Positions 25,137-35,897 are shown, numbered from the stretch's first letter. The stretch is DNA of 64,000 bases from Microvirga pakistanensis (GCF_004458765.1 NZ_SPJX01000156.1:1-64000); one strand, 5' to 3'. Translations and numbers: made by a program. Notes: generated by a model from the letters alone, not told the origin.

Positions 25137-25216
25137 GTCATGGCCAAACCCGGTCCGGCCATCCACGCCTTTCGGGAATTGAAGACGTGGATGCCCGGGA
25201 CGGGCCCGGGCATGAC
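25137..25216. repeat. Intergenic palindromic repeat
   Basis: GTCATGGCC ... GGGCATGAC ends enclose nested complementary segments (CGGCCATCCACG / CGTGGATGCCCGGG). This about 80-bp palindrome between the cyclophilin gene and queA matches a dispersed repeat type I recognise from intergenic regions of Rhizobiales. It lies in the 3' or leader RNA and can fold into a long stem. Confidence 0.7.
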
Positions 25217-25236
25217 GATTGAAAAGCCGAAGGGCT

Positions 25237-25704
25237 TTAAGCCGCGTCGGCGGCAACCTTCATGGAGACGATTCGATCGGGATCGCGGACGGGTTCGCCG
25301 CGCTTGATCTTGTCCACGTTCTCCATGCCCTCCGTGACCTTGCCCCAGACGGTGTACTGCTTGTCGAGGAAGCGGGCGTCGTCGAAGCAGATGAAGAACT
25401 GGGAGTTGGCGGAATGCGGCTGGTTGGTGCGCGCCATGGAGCAGGTGCCGCGCACATGCGGCTCGGCGTTGAACTCGGCCTTCAGGTCCGGCAGGTCGGA
25501 GCCGCCGGTGCCGGTGCCGTGCGGGCAGCCGGTCTGGGCCATGAAGCCCTCGATCACGCGATGAAAGGCGATGCCGTCATAGAAGCCCTTGCGAGCCAGG
25601 GTCTTGATGCGCTCCACGTGACCGGGGGCGAGATCCGGGCGCATTTCGATGACCACGCGGCCCTTGGTGGTTTCCATGATGAGGGTGTTTTCCGGATCTG
25701 CCAT
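25237..25704 (-). CDS. Peptidyl-prolyl cis-trans isomerase, cyclophilin type (cytoplasmic)
   Basis: A 155-residue cyclophilin. Active-site segments are FHRVIEGFMAQTGCP (catalytic Arg), FNAEPHVRGTCSMAR and NSQFFICF. There is no signal peptide, so it should act in the cytoplasm (PpiB-like). Start ATG 25704 follows AGGAGAG. It lies in the coaD - cyclophilin - TonB-like - cyclophilin - queA - tgt series. Confidence 0.93.
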   Translation of the reverse strand: MADPENTLIMETTKGRVVIEMRPDLAPGHVERIKTLARKGFYDGIAFHRVIEGFMAQTGCPHGTGTGGSDLPDLKAEFNAEPHVRGTCSMARTNQPHSANSQFFICFDDARFLDKQYTVWGKVTEGMENVDKIKRGEPVRDPDRIVSMKVAADAA

Positions 25705-25752
25705 CGGTCTCTCCTGAAGCGGGTTGTTGGGCAAAGGTCTAATCCTGCCCGT

Positions 25753-26262
25753 TCACATAGGTCGGGCATCGACAAAACGGAAGGCAAAGATGCGGCCTGC
25801 GATGGCCGCTCCAAAGCTTTCGGTGAAGGGAAAGGGCGTGCAGCGCTCGAAAGCCTCACGGACGGAACGCGTGAAAGGCTCCCGCTGCTCTCCCTCAGTT
25901 CCCGGTTTGTAGTAGGTGATCCGCGGCTTCCCCAAGACCGCGCCGTCACGCTTGAAACTGAGGCGCAACGTGATCTCCTGGCCGGAATAGCCGCTCCCGC
26001 CTGGGGGGCGCCAGCAGGCCTGAAGGGCTTGGAACACCTCCCGCAGCGTATTGATGCGCTGCGGCGCGGCCGCGTTCGGATCCGGCCTCACGACGCCCTG
26101 GATGCCCTCGGGCAGGCTGGGCGGCGGCTCATAGGGTTCGTACCACTCGTCCCGCCAACCGAGGGGGCCATCCTCCTGCGCGGCCGCCACGGACACGGAA
26201 GCCGTCGCAAGGAGGAGCGCGGCGGTCGCCGTTCGCGCTCCGGCTGCCCAAGTCCGCCCCAT
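25753..26262 (-). CDS. Periplasmic protein with TonB/TolA-like C-terminal fold
   Basis: A 169-residue exported protein. A Sec signal (ATAALLLATASVSVAAA) is followed by a proline-rich linker and, from about residue 68, a domain with CWRPPGG, ITLRLSFKRDGAVLG and a final ERCTPFPF, the cysteine-flanked pattern of TonB/TolA C-terminal-like domains of Rhizobiales. Its ATG overlaps the stop of the upstream cyclophilin gene by one base. Function unknown, possibly an envelope adaptor. Confidence 0.7.
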   Translation of the reverse strand: MGRTWAAGARTATAALLLATASVSVAAAQEDGPLGWRDEWYEPYEPPPSLPEGIQGVVRPDPNAAAPQRINTLREVFQALQACWRPPGGSGYSGQEITLRLSFKRDGAVLGKPRITYYKPGTEGEQREPFTRSVREAFERCTPFPFTESFGAAIAGRIFAFRFVDARPM

Positions 26263-26810
26263 TACTTCGCGTCGGCGGCGAGCTGCATCTTCACGATCTT
26301 GTCGGGGTTCGAGACCATGCCGTTGGCGGCGGCATTCCCCTTCTTGATCTTGTCGGCCACGTCCATTCCGGACACCACCTCGCCGAAGAGCGTGTACTGG
26401 CCCGTCAGCGGACCGCAGCCCTCATAGCAGATGAAGAACTGCGAATTGGCGGAGTTCGGGTTCTGCGACCGGGCCATGCCGACGGAGCCGCGCTTGTACT
26501 GGGTGTTGGTGAATTCCGCCGGGATGTCGGGCAGGCTCGACTTGCCCGTGCCGGTGCCGGTGGGATCGCCGGTCTGGGCCATGAAGCCTTCGATCACCCG
26601 GTGGAACACGATTCCGTTGTAGAAGCCCTGCTTGGTGAGCGCCTTGATCTGCTCCACATGCTTGGGAGCGAGGTCCGGGCGCAGGCGGATCGTGATGCGG
26701 CCATCCTTCGTGTCGAGGAAGACGGTGTTCTGCGGGTCGGCCGCCTGCTGGGCCGAGGCCGGGACGAGGCCGGCCAGCACGAGCGCACCGGCTGCGAGCA
26801 AACGCTTCAT
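26262..26810 (-). CDS. Peptidyl-prolyl cis-trans isomerase, cyclophilin type (periplasmic)
   Basis: A 182-residue cyclophilin with a Sec signal peptide (MKRLLAAGALVLAGLVPASAQQ), so it should act in the periplasm. The active site has FHRVIEGFMAQTGDP, MARSQNPNSANSQFFICY and GQYTLFGEV. It is similar to the cytoplasmic cyclophilin 550 bases downstream; the pair probably arose by duplication and gain or loss of the signal. GGAGAA precedes the ATG. Confidence 0.93.
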   Translation of the reverse strand: MKRLLAAGALVLAGLVPASAQQAADPQNTVFLDTKDGRITIRLRPDLAPKHVEQIKALTKQGFYNGIVFHRVIEGFMAQTGDPTGTGTGKSSLPDIPAEFTNTQYKRGSVGMARSQNPNSANSQFFICYEGCGPLTGQYTLFGEVVSGMDVADKIKKGNAAANGMVSNPDKIVKMQLAADAK

Positions 26811-26842
26811 GGGTTGGGTTCTCCTTTGAGCAACGAAAATTC

Positions 26843-27343
26843 TTATGGCCGCGTGAATTTGGCCTTGAGGCGCTCCGCGACAAGACCAGGCACGAAGGCC
26901 GCGACATCGCCCCCCATGGCGGCGATCTGCCGGACAAGCGTGGCGGTAATCGGGCGGACGGGGGGCGAGGCCGCAAAGAAGATCGTCTGAATGTCGGGTG
27001 CCATGGCGGCGTTCATGGACGCCATCTGGATTTCGTAGTCGAAATCCGTGCCGTCCCGCAGGCCACGGACGATGAGGCTCGCCCCATGGCGCCGGGCGGC
27101 ATCCACGGCGAGGTCGCCGAAGGTGGCGACCTCCAGCTCCACGCCGCTCGCCTGGAGCACGGGCCCGCAGACCGCCCGCAGCATCTCGGCCCTCTCCTCT
27201 GCGGCGAAGATGGGTGCCTTCGAGGAGTGAACCCCGATGGCCACGACGATCCTGTCGGCCACGCGGCAGGCCTGGCGCAGAACGTCCAGATGGCCGTTGG
27301 TGACCGGGTCGAAGCTGCCGGTATAGAGGGCGGTGCGTGTCAT
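26843..27343 (-). CDS. coaD: Phosphopantetheine adenylyltransferase (CoaD)
   Basis: A 166-residue nucleotidyltransferase making dephospho-CoA from phosphopantetheine and ATP. It has the [13 protein letters not shown] motif (the T/HxGH signature), [13 protein letters not shown] and a C-terminal core. The start at 27343 is standard. It heads the coaD-to-tgt series. Confidence 0.96.
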   Translation of the reverse strand: MTRTALYTGSFDPVTNGHLDVLRQACRVADRIVVAIGVHSSKAPIFAAEERAEMLRAVCGPVLQASGVELEVATFGDLAVDAARRHGASLIVRGLRDGTDFDYEIQMASMNAAMAPDIQTIFFAASPPVRPITATLVRQIAAMGGDVAAFVPGLVAERLKAKFTRP

Positions 27344-27466
27344 GCGCCTTAGGCGTAGCCGGATTGGAGCTGCCGGGCAAGCTGCGCGTGCGTTGGCACA
27401 CGGCAGGCCGGACGGGGGCGTGAAATAGTCCAGTTAACGTAAGGTCAAGATTTCAGGAGCCTCCCG

Positions 27467-27541
27467 ATGATCGTCCGCCTCCTCGTCGTCGCCATTGCGG
27501 CCGTGGTGGTTCTCAGCCCGGCACTTGCAAGCCTGGGCTGA
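27467..27541 (+). CDS. Candidate 24-residue membrane peptide
   Basis: An ATG at 27467, 8 bases after AGGAG, opens a frame of 24 codons: MIVRLLVVAIAAVVVLSPAL, then ASLG and TGA. It is a single hydrophobic helix or a bare signal-like peptide. It stands alone in the 272-base gap between coaD and gyrA, divergent from coaD. Codon use alone cannot prove it; the good ribosome site is the main support. Confidence 0.4.
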   Translation: MIVRLLVVAIAAVVVLSPALASLG

Positions 27542-27565
27542 AACATCAGCGTCAACGACAATAAA

Positions 27566-27594
27566 AAACCCGCCGACCGGGGCCGGCGGGTTTG
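27566..27594 (-). terminator. Rho-independent terminator after gyrA
   Basis: AACCCGCCG and CGGCGGGTT form a strong stem; on the minus strand it is followed by TTTTTTATT. It lies 22 bases after the gyrA stop. Confidence 0.85.
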
Positions 27595-27615
27595 ATCGTT
27601 AAAACGGGAGGCGAC

Positions 27616-30399
27616 TTACCCCTCCGCAGCCTCGCCGCCCTCGGCTCCGGAGTCGTCGACGCCCTCACCTTCCTCGGCATCCTCACCCTCGATGTGTTCC
27701 ACCGAGACCACCTTCTCCTTGTCGCGCGTGGAGAAGATCGTGACGCCCTGCGAATTGCGGCCGACGACGCGGATGCCGTCCACCGGCACGCGGATCAGCT
27801 GGCCGCCATCGGTGACGAGCATGATCTGGTCGGCGTTCTCCACCGGGAACGAGGCCACGAGCTGGCCGTTGCGGCTGTTGACCGCCATGGCCGTGATGCC
27901 TTTGCCGCCGCGACCGGTGATGCGGTACTCGTAGGACAGGGTGCGCTTGCCGTAGCCCTTCTCGGAGACCGTCAGGATGCACTGCTCCCGCGCGCTCATC
28001 TCCGCGTAGCGCTCCTGCGAGAGGCTGAAGTTGCCGTTCTCGGCCTCCTCCGCATCCTCCGCCCCATTGGTGTCGGCATCGCCGTTCGCCTGTTCGCCCA
28101 TGACGGCGCGGCGCATCTTGAGATAGGCGGCGCGCTCCTCGCCGGTCGCGTCCACGTGGCGCAGGATCGCCATGGAGATGATCCTGTCGCCCTGGCCCAA
28201 GTTGATGCCGCGCACGCCCATGGAGTCGCGGCCCTTGAACACGCGCACATCCGTCACGGGGAAGCGGATGCACTGGCCCTTGGCCGTGGTGAGCAGCACG
28301 TCGTCGTGCTCCGAGCAGATCTGGACGTCGACGATGTGCTCGCCCTCGTCCAGCTTCATGGCGATCTTGCCGCCGCGATTGACCTGCACGAAGTCCGACA
28401 GCTTGTTGCGACGGACCGTGCCGCGCGAGGTGGCGAACATCACGTCCAGCTTGTCCCAGGACGCCTCGTCCTCCGGCAGCGGCATGATGGTGGTGATGCG
28501 CTCGCCCTGGCTGAGCGGCAGCATGTTCACCAGCGCCTTGCCCTTGGCGTTCGGAGCCGCGAGCGGCAGGCGCCACACCTTCTCTTTGTAGGCTTGGCCC
28601 TCGGACGAGAAGAAGATCACCGGCGTGTGGGTGTTCGCGACGAAGAGGCGGGTGACGAAATCCTCGTCCCTCGTCACCATGCCGGAGCGGCCCTTGCCGC
28701 CGCGGCGCTGCGCCCGGTAGGCGGAGAGCGGCACGCGCTTGATGTAGCCGGCGTGGGAGACCGTCACCACCATGTCCTCGCGGGCGATCAGATCCTCGTC
28801 GTCGAGATCGGAATCCCAGTCCACGATCTGCGTCTTGCGCGGCGTGGCATAGGCGTTGCGGATCTCGGTCAGCTCGTCCTTGATGATGCCCATGATGCGG
28901 GCGCGCGAGCGCAGGATCTCGAGATAATCGGAGATCTCGGCCGCGAGCTTGGAGAGCTCGTCGCCGATCTCGTCACGGCCCAGGGCGGTGAGGCGCTGCA
29001 GGCGCAGGTCGAGGATCGCGCGGGCCTGGGTCTCGGACAGGCGATAGGTGCCGTCCTCGTTGATCGTGTGGCGCGGATCGTCCACGAGCGCGATGAGCGG
29101 CGCGATGTCGTGGGCCGGCCAGTCGCGGCCCATGAGGGCCTCGCGGGCGGCGTTCGGATCGGGCGCCGTGCGGATGAGGCGGATCACCTCGTCGATGTTC
29201 GCGACCGCGATCGCCAGGCCGCACAGCACGTGGGCGCGCTCGCGGGCCTTGTTGAGCAGGAACTTGGTGCGGCGCGACACCACTTCCTCGCGGAAGTCGA
29301 CGAAGGCGCGGATCAGGTCCTTGAGCGTCATCTGCTCGGGACGGCCGCCGTTGAGCGCCACCATGTTGGCGCCGAAGCTCGTCTGCAGCGGGGTGTAGCG
29401 GTAGAGCTGGTTGAGCACCACGTCCGCCATGGCGTCGCGCTTGATCTCGACGACGATGCGCATGCCGTCGCGGTCGGATTCGTCGCGCAGGTCGGCGATG
29501 CCCTCGATCTTCTTCTCGCGCACGAGCTCGGCGATCTTCTCGATCAGCGAGGCCTTGTTCACCTGATACGGGATCTCGGTGAAGATGATCGCCTCGCGGT
29601 CCTTGCGGACCTCCTCGATCTCGGACTTGGCCCGCATGATGATGGAGCCGCGGCCCGTCGTGTAGGCCGAGCGCGCGCCCGAACGGCCGAGGATCAACGC
29701 GCCGGTCGGGAAGTCCGGACCGGGGATGATCTCGATCAGCTCCTCGGCGGAGATATGGGGATTGTCGATATAGGCCAGGCAGCCGTCGATGACCTCGCCC
29801 AGGTTATGGGGGGGCATGTTGGTGGCCATGCCCACCGCGATGCCGCCGGCGCCGTTGACGAGCAGGTTCGGGTAGCGGGCCGGCAGGACGGTCGGCTCGT
29901 CCTTGGACTCGTCGTAGTTGGGGGTGAAGTCGACCGTGTCCTTGTCGATGTCGTCGAGCAGCGGCATCGCCGCCTTGGCGAGGCGGGACTCGGTGTAGCG
30001 CATCGCCGCCGGCGGATCGCCGTCCACGGAGCCGAAATTGCCTTGCCCGTCCACGAGCATGAGGCGCAGCGAGAAGTCCTGCGCCATGCGCACCAAGGCG
30101 TCGTAGATCGCGCTGTCGCCATGCGGGTGGTACTGACCCATCACGTCGCCGACGATGCGGGCGGACTTCACGTATTTCTTGTCCGGCGTGTAGCCGTTCT
30201 CGTGCATCGAGTAGAGGATGCGCCGGTGCACCGGCTTGAGGCCGTCGCGCGCGTCGGGAAGAGCGCGGCTCACGATCACGCTCATGGCGTAATCGAGATA
30301 CGACCGCTTCATCTCGTCGACGATGGAAATCAGCTTGATGTCGCTGGCCGGCTGGTCCCCGCCGGGGCCGCCGGAGCGGATATCGTTCGGATCGGTCAA
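27616..30399 (-). CDS. gyrA: DNA gyrase subunit A
   Basis: A 927-residue type II topoisomerase subunit. The breakage-reunion domain has [21 protein letters not shown], the catalytic tyrosine in [10 protein letters not shown] and the quinolone-resistance region [17 protein letters not shown] with wild-type Ser and Asp; the C-terminal beta-pinwheel has the GyrA box QRRGGKG. The acidic tail is rich in Glu/Gly. The frame starts with TTG at 30397-30399; no ATG or GTG lies near enough to the conserved [11 protein letters not shown] start. Terminator follows. Confidence 0.97.
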   Translation of the reverse strand: MTDPNDIRSGGPGGDQPASDIKLISIVDEMKRSYLDYAMSVIVSRALPDARDGLKPVHRRILYSMHENGYTPDKKYVKSARIVGDVMGQYHPHGDSAIYDALVRMAQDFSLRLMLVDGQGNFGSVDGDPPAAMRYTESRLAKAAMPLLDDIDKDTVDFTPNYDESKDEPTVLPARYPNLLVNGAGGIAVGMATNMPPHNLGEVIDGCLAYIDNPHISAEELIEIIPGPDFPTGALILGRSGARSAYTTGRGSIIMRAKSEIEEVRKDREAIIFTEIPYQVNKASLIEKIAELVREKKIEGIADLRDESDRDGMRIVVEIKRDAMADVVLNQLYRYTPLQTSFGANMVALNGGRPEQMTLKDLIRAFVDFREEVVSRRTKFLLNKARERAHVLCGLAIAVANIDEVIRLIRTAPDPNAAREALMGRDWPAHDIAPLIALVDDPRHTINEDGTYRLSETQARAILDLRLQRLTALGRDEIGDELSKLAAEISDYLEILRSRARIMGIIKDELTEIRNAYATPRKTQIVDWDSDLDDEDLIAREDMVVTVSHAGYIKRVPLSAYRAQRRGGKGRSGMVTRDEDFVTRLFVANTHTPVIFFSSEGQAYKEKVWRLPLAAPNAKGKALVNMLPLSQGERITTIMPLPEDEASWDKLDVMFATSRGTVRRNKLSDFVQVNRGGKIAMKLDEGEHIVDVQICSEHDDVLLTTAKGQCIRFPVTDVRVFKGRDSMGVRGINLGQGDRIISMAILRHVDATGEERAAYLKMRRAVMGEQANGDADTNGAEDAEEAENGNFSLSQERYAEMSAREQCILTVSEKGYGKRTLSYEYRITGRGGKGITAMAVNSRNGQLVASFPVENADQIMLVTDGGQLIRVPVDGIRVVGRNSQGVTIFSTRDKEKVVSVEHIEGEDAEEGEGVDDSGAEGGEAAEG

Positions 30400-30514
30400 G
30401 GTTGGTCTTTCTTAATACGGTCTGCCCCATCGCGAGAGGCGGCTGGCATGCCGCTTCGGCAAGCTGCCAGAGCATCGAACCCAGAAGTGGAAACCACTTC
30501 TGGGACCCATCCGA

Positions 30515-30583
30515 TGCCCTCTTCCGAGCAGCGCATCGCCTGTTGCGGAAAACCGGGTCCACATTTCCGCACGACGCGCTAGG
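30515..30583. repeat. Intergenic mosaic repeat upstream of gyrA
   Basis: The 354-base gap 30400-30753 holds no gene. It contains complementary segments (CCCAGAAGTGG / CCACTTCTGGG at 30479-30504) and a block GCATCGCCTGTTGCGGAAAA ... GTCCACATTTCCGCACGACGCG. Variants of the same words (GCGCATCGTGCGGA, AGAAAGTGGACCCGGTT) appear at 45583-45668, so this is a dispersed intergenic repeat. Confidence 0.55.
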
Positions 30584-30753
30584 CAGCCTCGCGAATCCAT
30601 TGAAATTCAGATCCTTAGATGGCGGTTTTCTGCACCATTTTCAAGGTTTAAGAGGGGTTTTCCAGATGCAAGAGGACGCGGCCCGGCCAAGCCTCGAATG
30701 GGGGCGAGCGGGCTTCGCGCAAGGTTGCAGGCTTTCCGGAGGATCGGGCCGCC

Positions 30754-31608
30754 TCAAGCCCTCAGCAGAAGAGCCGTCGTGTCGTCGCTGAGCTTGAACC
30801 GGGGATAAAGCCGCCCGTCCGGGTCGATCGTCGTCTCGATCTCCCTCGCCGTGGCGGCCAGGGGCTCCAGCCCGGACGCGACGGCGGCCTCCATCAGGCC
30901 CTTGGCGTCGAACGCACGATAGAGGTCGACCAGGGCCGAGAAGCCGTCGCTGGCGAGCAGGATCGTGGTGCCGTCCTCGCAGGCCACGCTCTCGTGCCGC
31001 AGGCGGCCGGCGGCATCCGGGTTGAGGCTCAGGAGAGCCGCCGGAACGCCGCTCCTGCGCTGCCGCTCGCGACGCTCCCCGAGCCAGGCGAGGAAAATCG
31101 GCTCGGCGAGGATGTCGTCAGGCCGGGAGCCCGCAGCCCGCATCAGTTCGGCCGCCTTGGCTGATTCGAAATCCCGGAGACCGGGAGCCTCGCCCAGGGT
31201 CAGGACAGCCCCGTCGGGCTGGCGCACGAAAGCCGTGGTGTCCCCGAAGGTCCAGGTTTCGAGAACGCTCCCTTTTCGCCTCACGAGGGTCATCGCGCCG
31301 AGGGGCCAGGACACGAAATCCTCGTGCCGCTCCTGGGGCGCGACGGCCCGGTAGGTGGTGCGGACCTCCTCCATCACGTGCCGGACCAGGGCGGCGCCGC
31401 ACTCGGCATGGGGCGCGAGGTTCGAGAGGCGCTCGTTCGCGAAGGCAGCGAGCCAGGCCGCATCGCTCTTCGGGTGCATGACCGGGGCGGTGCCGGGAAA
31501 GATCGAGGTATCGATCACCCAGGCCCAATCCCCGCAGGCTCCGCAGACATCCTCGTTGGCCTTGTCCGGGTGCCCGGGCCAGCTGATCCGGTCCAAAATC
31601 GTGAACAT
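30754..31608 (-). CDS. PP2C-like serine/threonine phosphatase
   Basis: A 284-residue protein with the metal-binding segments of PP2C phosphatases in order: KANEDVCGACGDWAWVIDTS (first acidic motif), TFGDTTAFV, LLASDGFSALVD near residue 215 and a closing KLSDDTTALLL. The usual first DG is changed to DT, so metal binding may be altered. No regulatory domain is attached. Start at ATG 31608 after GAGGGGGGA; it is divergent from the marC gene at 31677. Confidence 0.75.
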   Translation of the reverse strand: MFTILDRISWPGHPDKANEDVCGACGDWAWVIDTSIFPGTAPVMHPKSDAAWLAAFANERLSNLAPHAECGAALVRHVMEEVRTTYRAVAPQERHEDFVSWPLGAMTLVRRKGSVLETWTFGDTTAFVRQPDGAVLTLGEAPGLRDFESAKAAELMRAAGSRPDDILAEPIFLAWLGERRERQRRSGVPAALLSLNPDAAGRLRHESVACEDGTTILLASDGFSALVDLYRAFDAKGLMEAAVASGLEPLAATAREIETTIDPDGRLYPRFKLSDDTTALLLRA

Positions 31609-31676
31609 CGTTCGTCCCCCCTCGCCAAAAGCGCTGGGGAACCCCATAAAGCAAAGCTGTTCTGAAGGTCCAGCCG

Positions 31677-32315
31677 ATGCTCTTCGACTACATCTCCGCC
31701 GCCCTCGTGACCCTGCTGGTCACCCTCGACCCCGTCGCCCTGGCGCCGATCTTTATGTCGCTGACCCGGGGAATGACGGCCGCGGAGCGCCGCCGCGTCG
31801 CCACGCGGGCGAGCCTGATCGCCTTCTGCATTCTTGCCTTCTTCGGCCTCGGCGGCGAAGTGCTCCTGCGCCTTCTGGGCGTCGGAATCCCGGCGTTCCG
31901 CATCTCGGGCGGGCTGCTGCTGTTCTGGATCGCCTTCGAGATGGTGTTCGAGCGCCGCAACGAGCGCAAACAGCACACCGCCGACATCGCCATCACGGAG
32001 GACCATATCCGCAACATCGCGGCCTTCCCCCTCGCCATCCCGCTCATGGCCGGGCCCGGCGCGATCACGGCCGTCATCCTCCTGGCTGGGCGGGCCGACG
32101 GGAACCTCGTCTATCTCTCGTCGCTGATCCTCCTGATCGCCTTAGGCATCGTGAGCTGCCTCATCGTGTTCTCCGCGGCCGAGCGCGTCTCCCGCTGGCT
32201 CGGCGTGACCGGGAACGTGGTGCTGACCCGCCTGCTCGGCGTGATCCTCGCGGGACTCGCCGTGCAATTCATCATCGACGGCATCGTCGCCTTGCTGCGC
32301 CCTGGAGCGTTGTAA
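31677..32315 (+). CDS. MarC family inner-membrane protein
   Basis: A 212-residue six-helix membrane protein with LVTLDPVALAPIFMSLTRGM at the start and FPLAIPLMAGPGAITAVILL, the MarC signature, in the middle. GAAGG lies 7 bases before the ATG. It is the core-genome counterpart of the island MarC at 3778-4416. Function of the family is unsettled. Confidence 0.9.
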   Translation: MLFDYISAALVTLLVTLDPVALAPIFMSLTRGMTAAERRRVATRASLIAFCILAFFGLGGEVLLRLLGVGIPAFRISGGLLLFWIAFEMVFERRNERKQHTADIAITEDHIRNIAAFPLAIPLMAGPGAITAVILLAGRADGNLVYLSSLILLIALGIVSCLIVFSAAERVSRWLGVTGNVVLTRLLGVILAGLAVQFIIDGIVALLRPGAL

Positions 32316-32342
32316 GCCTGGGCCCTATATCGAGAAGACCCC

Positions 32343-32534
32343 ATGAAGAAAGCATCCGAATACCGCAAACACGCCGAAGAATGCCGCATCCTCGCCAAGC
32401 AGGTTCCCGAGGGACCGCAGCGCGAGCAGCTCCTGGAGATGGCACGTACCTGGGACAACCTGGCCAAGGATCGGGACGAGCTGATCAGGAAGCATCCGGA
32501 ACTCGCCCTTCCGAACGAGGAGCCCGGCGACTGA
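32343..32534 (+). CDS. Small helical Rhizobiales protein
   Basis: A 63-residue highly charged helical protein: KASEYRKHAEECRILAKQVP, then REQLLEMARTWDNLAKDRDEL. This (Y-R-x-H-A-E-E-C ... L-x-x-M-A-x-T-W-x-x-L-A) pattern is common in short unnamed proteins of Rhizobiales. Function unknown. It follows marC by 27 bases. Confidence 0.75.
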   Translation: MKKASEYRKHAEECRILAKQVPEGPQREQLLEMARTWDNLAKDRDELIRKHPELALPNEEPGD

Positions 32535-32550
32535 AGCGCTCCGGCTGGCC

Positions 32551-33084
32551 TCAGGCGCTTCGGGCCACCGGCTCCGCCGGCACGGCGAACGGTGCGAAGA
32601 CCTCGGCCACGCGCTCGTAGACCGCCCGCTTGAACGGTACGACGAGGGCCGGCACATCGGCCAGCGCCTGCCAGCGCCATTCGGAGAATTCCGGCACGGC
32701 GCCGCCGTGCGTGAGCGTCACGTCGATCTCGCGCTCCTCGCCCGTGAAGCGCAGGGCGAACCATTTCTGCCGCTGCCCCCTGAAAGGCGAGAGATGGTGC
32801 GGCGGGCCGTCATAGGGGGGAAAATCGTAAGCGAGCCAGTCCTGGGTCTCGCCCAGATAAACGGCGCTCGTGACGCTTGTCTCCTCCCGCAGCTCCCGGA
32901 AAACCGCCGTCCGAGGGTCCTCGCCCGCATCGATGCCGCCCTGCGGCATCTGCCACTCGTGCCCCGGTACGATGATTTCAGGCCCCGAGCTCCAGAGACG
33001 CCGGGCGACCAGCACCTGCCCGCGGGCGTTGAAGAGAGCGATGCCCACATTGGGCCTGTAGTTCGGAACGGACGGCGCGCTCAT
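32551..33084 (-). CDS. rppH: RNA pyrophosphohydrolase (Nudix)
   Basis: A 177-residue Nudix hydrolase. It starts with YRPNVGIALFNARGQVLVARR and has the Nudix box GGIDAGEDPRTAVFRELREE(T) in full, plus YDGPPHHLSPFRGQRQKWF, the RppH/IalA signature. RppH removes pyrophosphate from mRNA 5' ends to start decay, or hydrolyses dinucleoside polyphosphates (IalA). Start at 33084 overlaps the stop of the upstream acetyltransferase by 4 bases. Confidence 0.92.
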   Translation of the reverse strand: MSAPSVPNYRPNVGIALFNARGQVLVARRLWSSGPEIIVPGHEWQMPQGGIDAGEDPRTAVFRELREETSVTSAVYLGETQDWLAYDFPPYDGPPHHLSPFRGQRQKWFALRFTGEEREIDVTLTHGGAVPEFSEWRWQALADVPALVVPFKRAVYERVAEVFAPFAVPAEPVARSA

Positions 33085-33557
33085 CGGGACGTCTCCCGCT
33101 GCCCATCCCTGATCAGGACATGAAGCCCCGGCTCTGGAACATCCCTCTCGAGCACCAACCATCCCAGGCTTTCGTAATAAGCCCGGCGCCGCTCGCGGGA
33201 GAGCAGATAGAGCCGGGTCGCGCCGGTGCCGAAGGCAAAGTCCGCCGCACGATCGACCAGGGCGGCCCCGATGCCCCGCCGCCGGTCCTCCGGCTCGACC
33301 CACAGGGCCGCGATCCAGGGCGTGTAGAGAGGTCTTCGCTCCTCGTCGCAGGCGATCAGCGACACCGTACCGACGAACCGCTCGCCGTCATGAGCCACGA
33401 AGGCGGTGGGAATGGGACCTGCTCCCAGATTCTGCCGCACGGGACCGGCCAGTTCTTCCGGCGGATGTCCATCGTCCTTCCAGAAAGCTCGCCAGACCCG
33501 GTCCGCGACCGCGTCCGCAAAGCCGGGCCTCTCGCGCAGATCGCTGATCGCGATCAA
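33081..33557 (-). CDS. GNAT family N-acetyltransferase
   Basis: A 158-residue protein with the acetyl-CoA-binding motif VEPEDRRRGIGAALVDRA (R-x-x-G-x-G/A) and the later YYESLGW segment of GNAT enzymes. Substrate unknown. It overlaps the genes on both sides by 4 bases, in the operon M20 peptidase - GNAT - rppH. Confidence 0.88.
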   Translation of the reverse strand: MIAISDLRERPGFADAVADRVWRAFWKDDGHPPEELAGPVRQNLGAGPIPTAFVAHDGERFVGTVSLIACDEERRPLYTPWIAALWVEPEDRRRGIGAALVDRAADFAFGTGATRLYLLSRERRRAYYESLGWLVLERDVPEPGLHVLIRDGQRETSR

Positions 33558-34666
33558 CGCAGCGTCTCCAGCAGGCGCTTCACGAGTTCCTGGCGCGGGG
33601 CGATGGAGGAGATCACGCCGTATTCATGCAGCGTGTGCGCCCCGTCGCCGTCGATGCCGATGCCGTCGAGGGTCGGCACGCCCAGGGCCGCCGTGAAGTT
33701 GCCGTCGGACCCGCCGCCGACGCGGGGGGCCGAGACGAGGTCGAAGCCGATCTCGGCCGCCAGCGACTTCGCATGGTCGAACAGCCGCGCCGTTCCCTCG
33801 GTGCATTCGTAGGGCGGACGGTTCATGCCGCCGGTGACCGTGACCTTGAAATCCGGGTTGTGGGGCTCGAGCCCGAGGATCGCCCGCGTCAGCGCCTCCC
33901 CGTCCGCCACGGTTTCGACCCGCAGGTCCACCGGGAAGCTGCAATGCTGCGGAATCGTATTCACGGCCGTGCCGCCGGACACCATCCCGACCGTGGTGGT
34001 GACGCCGCGGGCGTAATCGGTCATGGCCTCGATGGCGAGGATCTGCCGCGCGGCCTCGTAGATGGCGTTGCGGCCTTCCGCATGGCGCGAACCCGCATGG
34101 GCGGGACGGCCCTCCACATGCACGTCGAACCGCCCGACGCCCTTGCGCGAGGTGACCACCTTGCCGCCGTCGCGCCCCGGCTCCGTCACCAGGACATAGG
34201 CCGAACGGCGGGCGAGGCTCTCGATGAGCGGGCGCGTCATCGGCGAGCCGATCTCCTCGTCGGGGGTGACGAGATAGACCAGCGGACGGGCGGCCGTTCC
34301 CTTGCGGGCGACCTCCTTGAAGGCCTCCAGGCAGTACCAGGCGCTCGCCTTCATGTCGTAGACGCCGGGCCCGTAGAGCCGGTCGCCCTCGATCCGCAGC
34401 GGCAGATCCTTCTGGATCGTCCCGACCGGGTGCACCGTGTCGAGGTGCGACAGGATCAGGATCGCGGGCTCGTCGGTCCGGGGGCCGGCGCGCAGGATCA
34501 GCGCATCGCCCAGGCCCTGCTCCCCCTTGATGCGCTCGATCGCGACCGGCGCGCCCTTCATCTGCTCGACGACGAGATCCATCATCAGGTTCACGCCAGC
34601 CACGTCATGGGTCGGGCTTTCGGTGCGGATCCAGGTGAAGAGGATATCGAGGGCTTGAGAGGTCAT
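33554..34666 (-). CDS. M20 family metallopeptidase (glutamate carboxypeptidase type)
   Basis: A 370-residue zinc peptidase of the ArgE/DapE/CPG2 group. Metal ligands are visible: His in LILSHLDTVHPVG, the bridging Asp in GPGVYDMKAS, Glu-Glu in TPDEEIGS (general base plus ligand), Glu in VTEPGRDGG and the final His in GAHTLHEYG. A dimerisation domain with GRPAHAGSRHAEG lies between. It most resembles carboxypeptidase G2-like enzymes removing C-terminal glutamate; the true substrate is unknown. Confidence 0.88.
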   Translation of the reverse strand: MTSQALDILFTWIRTESPTHDVAGVNLMMDLVVEQMKGAPVAIERIKGEQGLGDALILRAGPRTDEPAILILSHLDTVHPVGTIQKDLPLRIEGDRLYGPGVYDMKASAWYCLEAFKEVARKGTAARPLVYLVTPDEEIGSPMTRPLIESLARRSAYVLVTEPGRDGGKVVTSRKGVGRFDVHVEGRPAHAGSRHAEGRNAIYEAARQILAIEAMTDYARGVTTTVGMVSGGTAVNTIPQHCSFPVDLRVETVADGEALTRAILGLEPHNPDFKVTVTGGMNRPPYECTEGTARLFDHAKSLAAEIGFDLVSAPRVGGGSDGNFTAALGVPTLDGIGIDGDGAHTLHEYGVISSIAPRQELVKRLLETLR

Positions 34667-34792
34667 CGCGGCTTCGCATCGTCACAGGACAAGGCGGCTT
34701 GAGGCCGCTTTCGGGTCTCTTTAGCCCCGTCGTGTGGTGATGTCACGGCCTATCGACCGGGTGTGGAGCCCCAGCATTCGGCCGATCGGGTG

Positions 34793-35869
<1,077 letters not shown>

Positions 35870-35897
35870 GGCATGGTCCTTCCGGGTAGAATCCGCA

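Noticed and set aside
27592..30582. Very long plus-strand open frame opposite gyrA (about 996 codons)
   Set aside because: It is the antisense shadow of a high-GC gene; composition is H/R/A/D-rich, no domain is seen and gyrA is certain.
30402..30791. Plus-strand frame upstream of gyrA
   Set aside because: It runs through the mosaic repeat and has no ribosome site or recognisable content.
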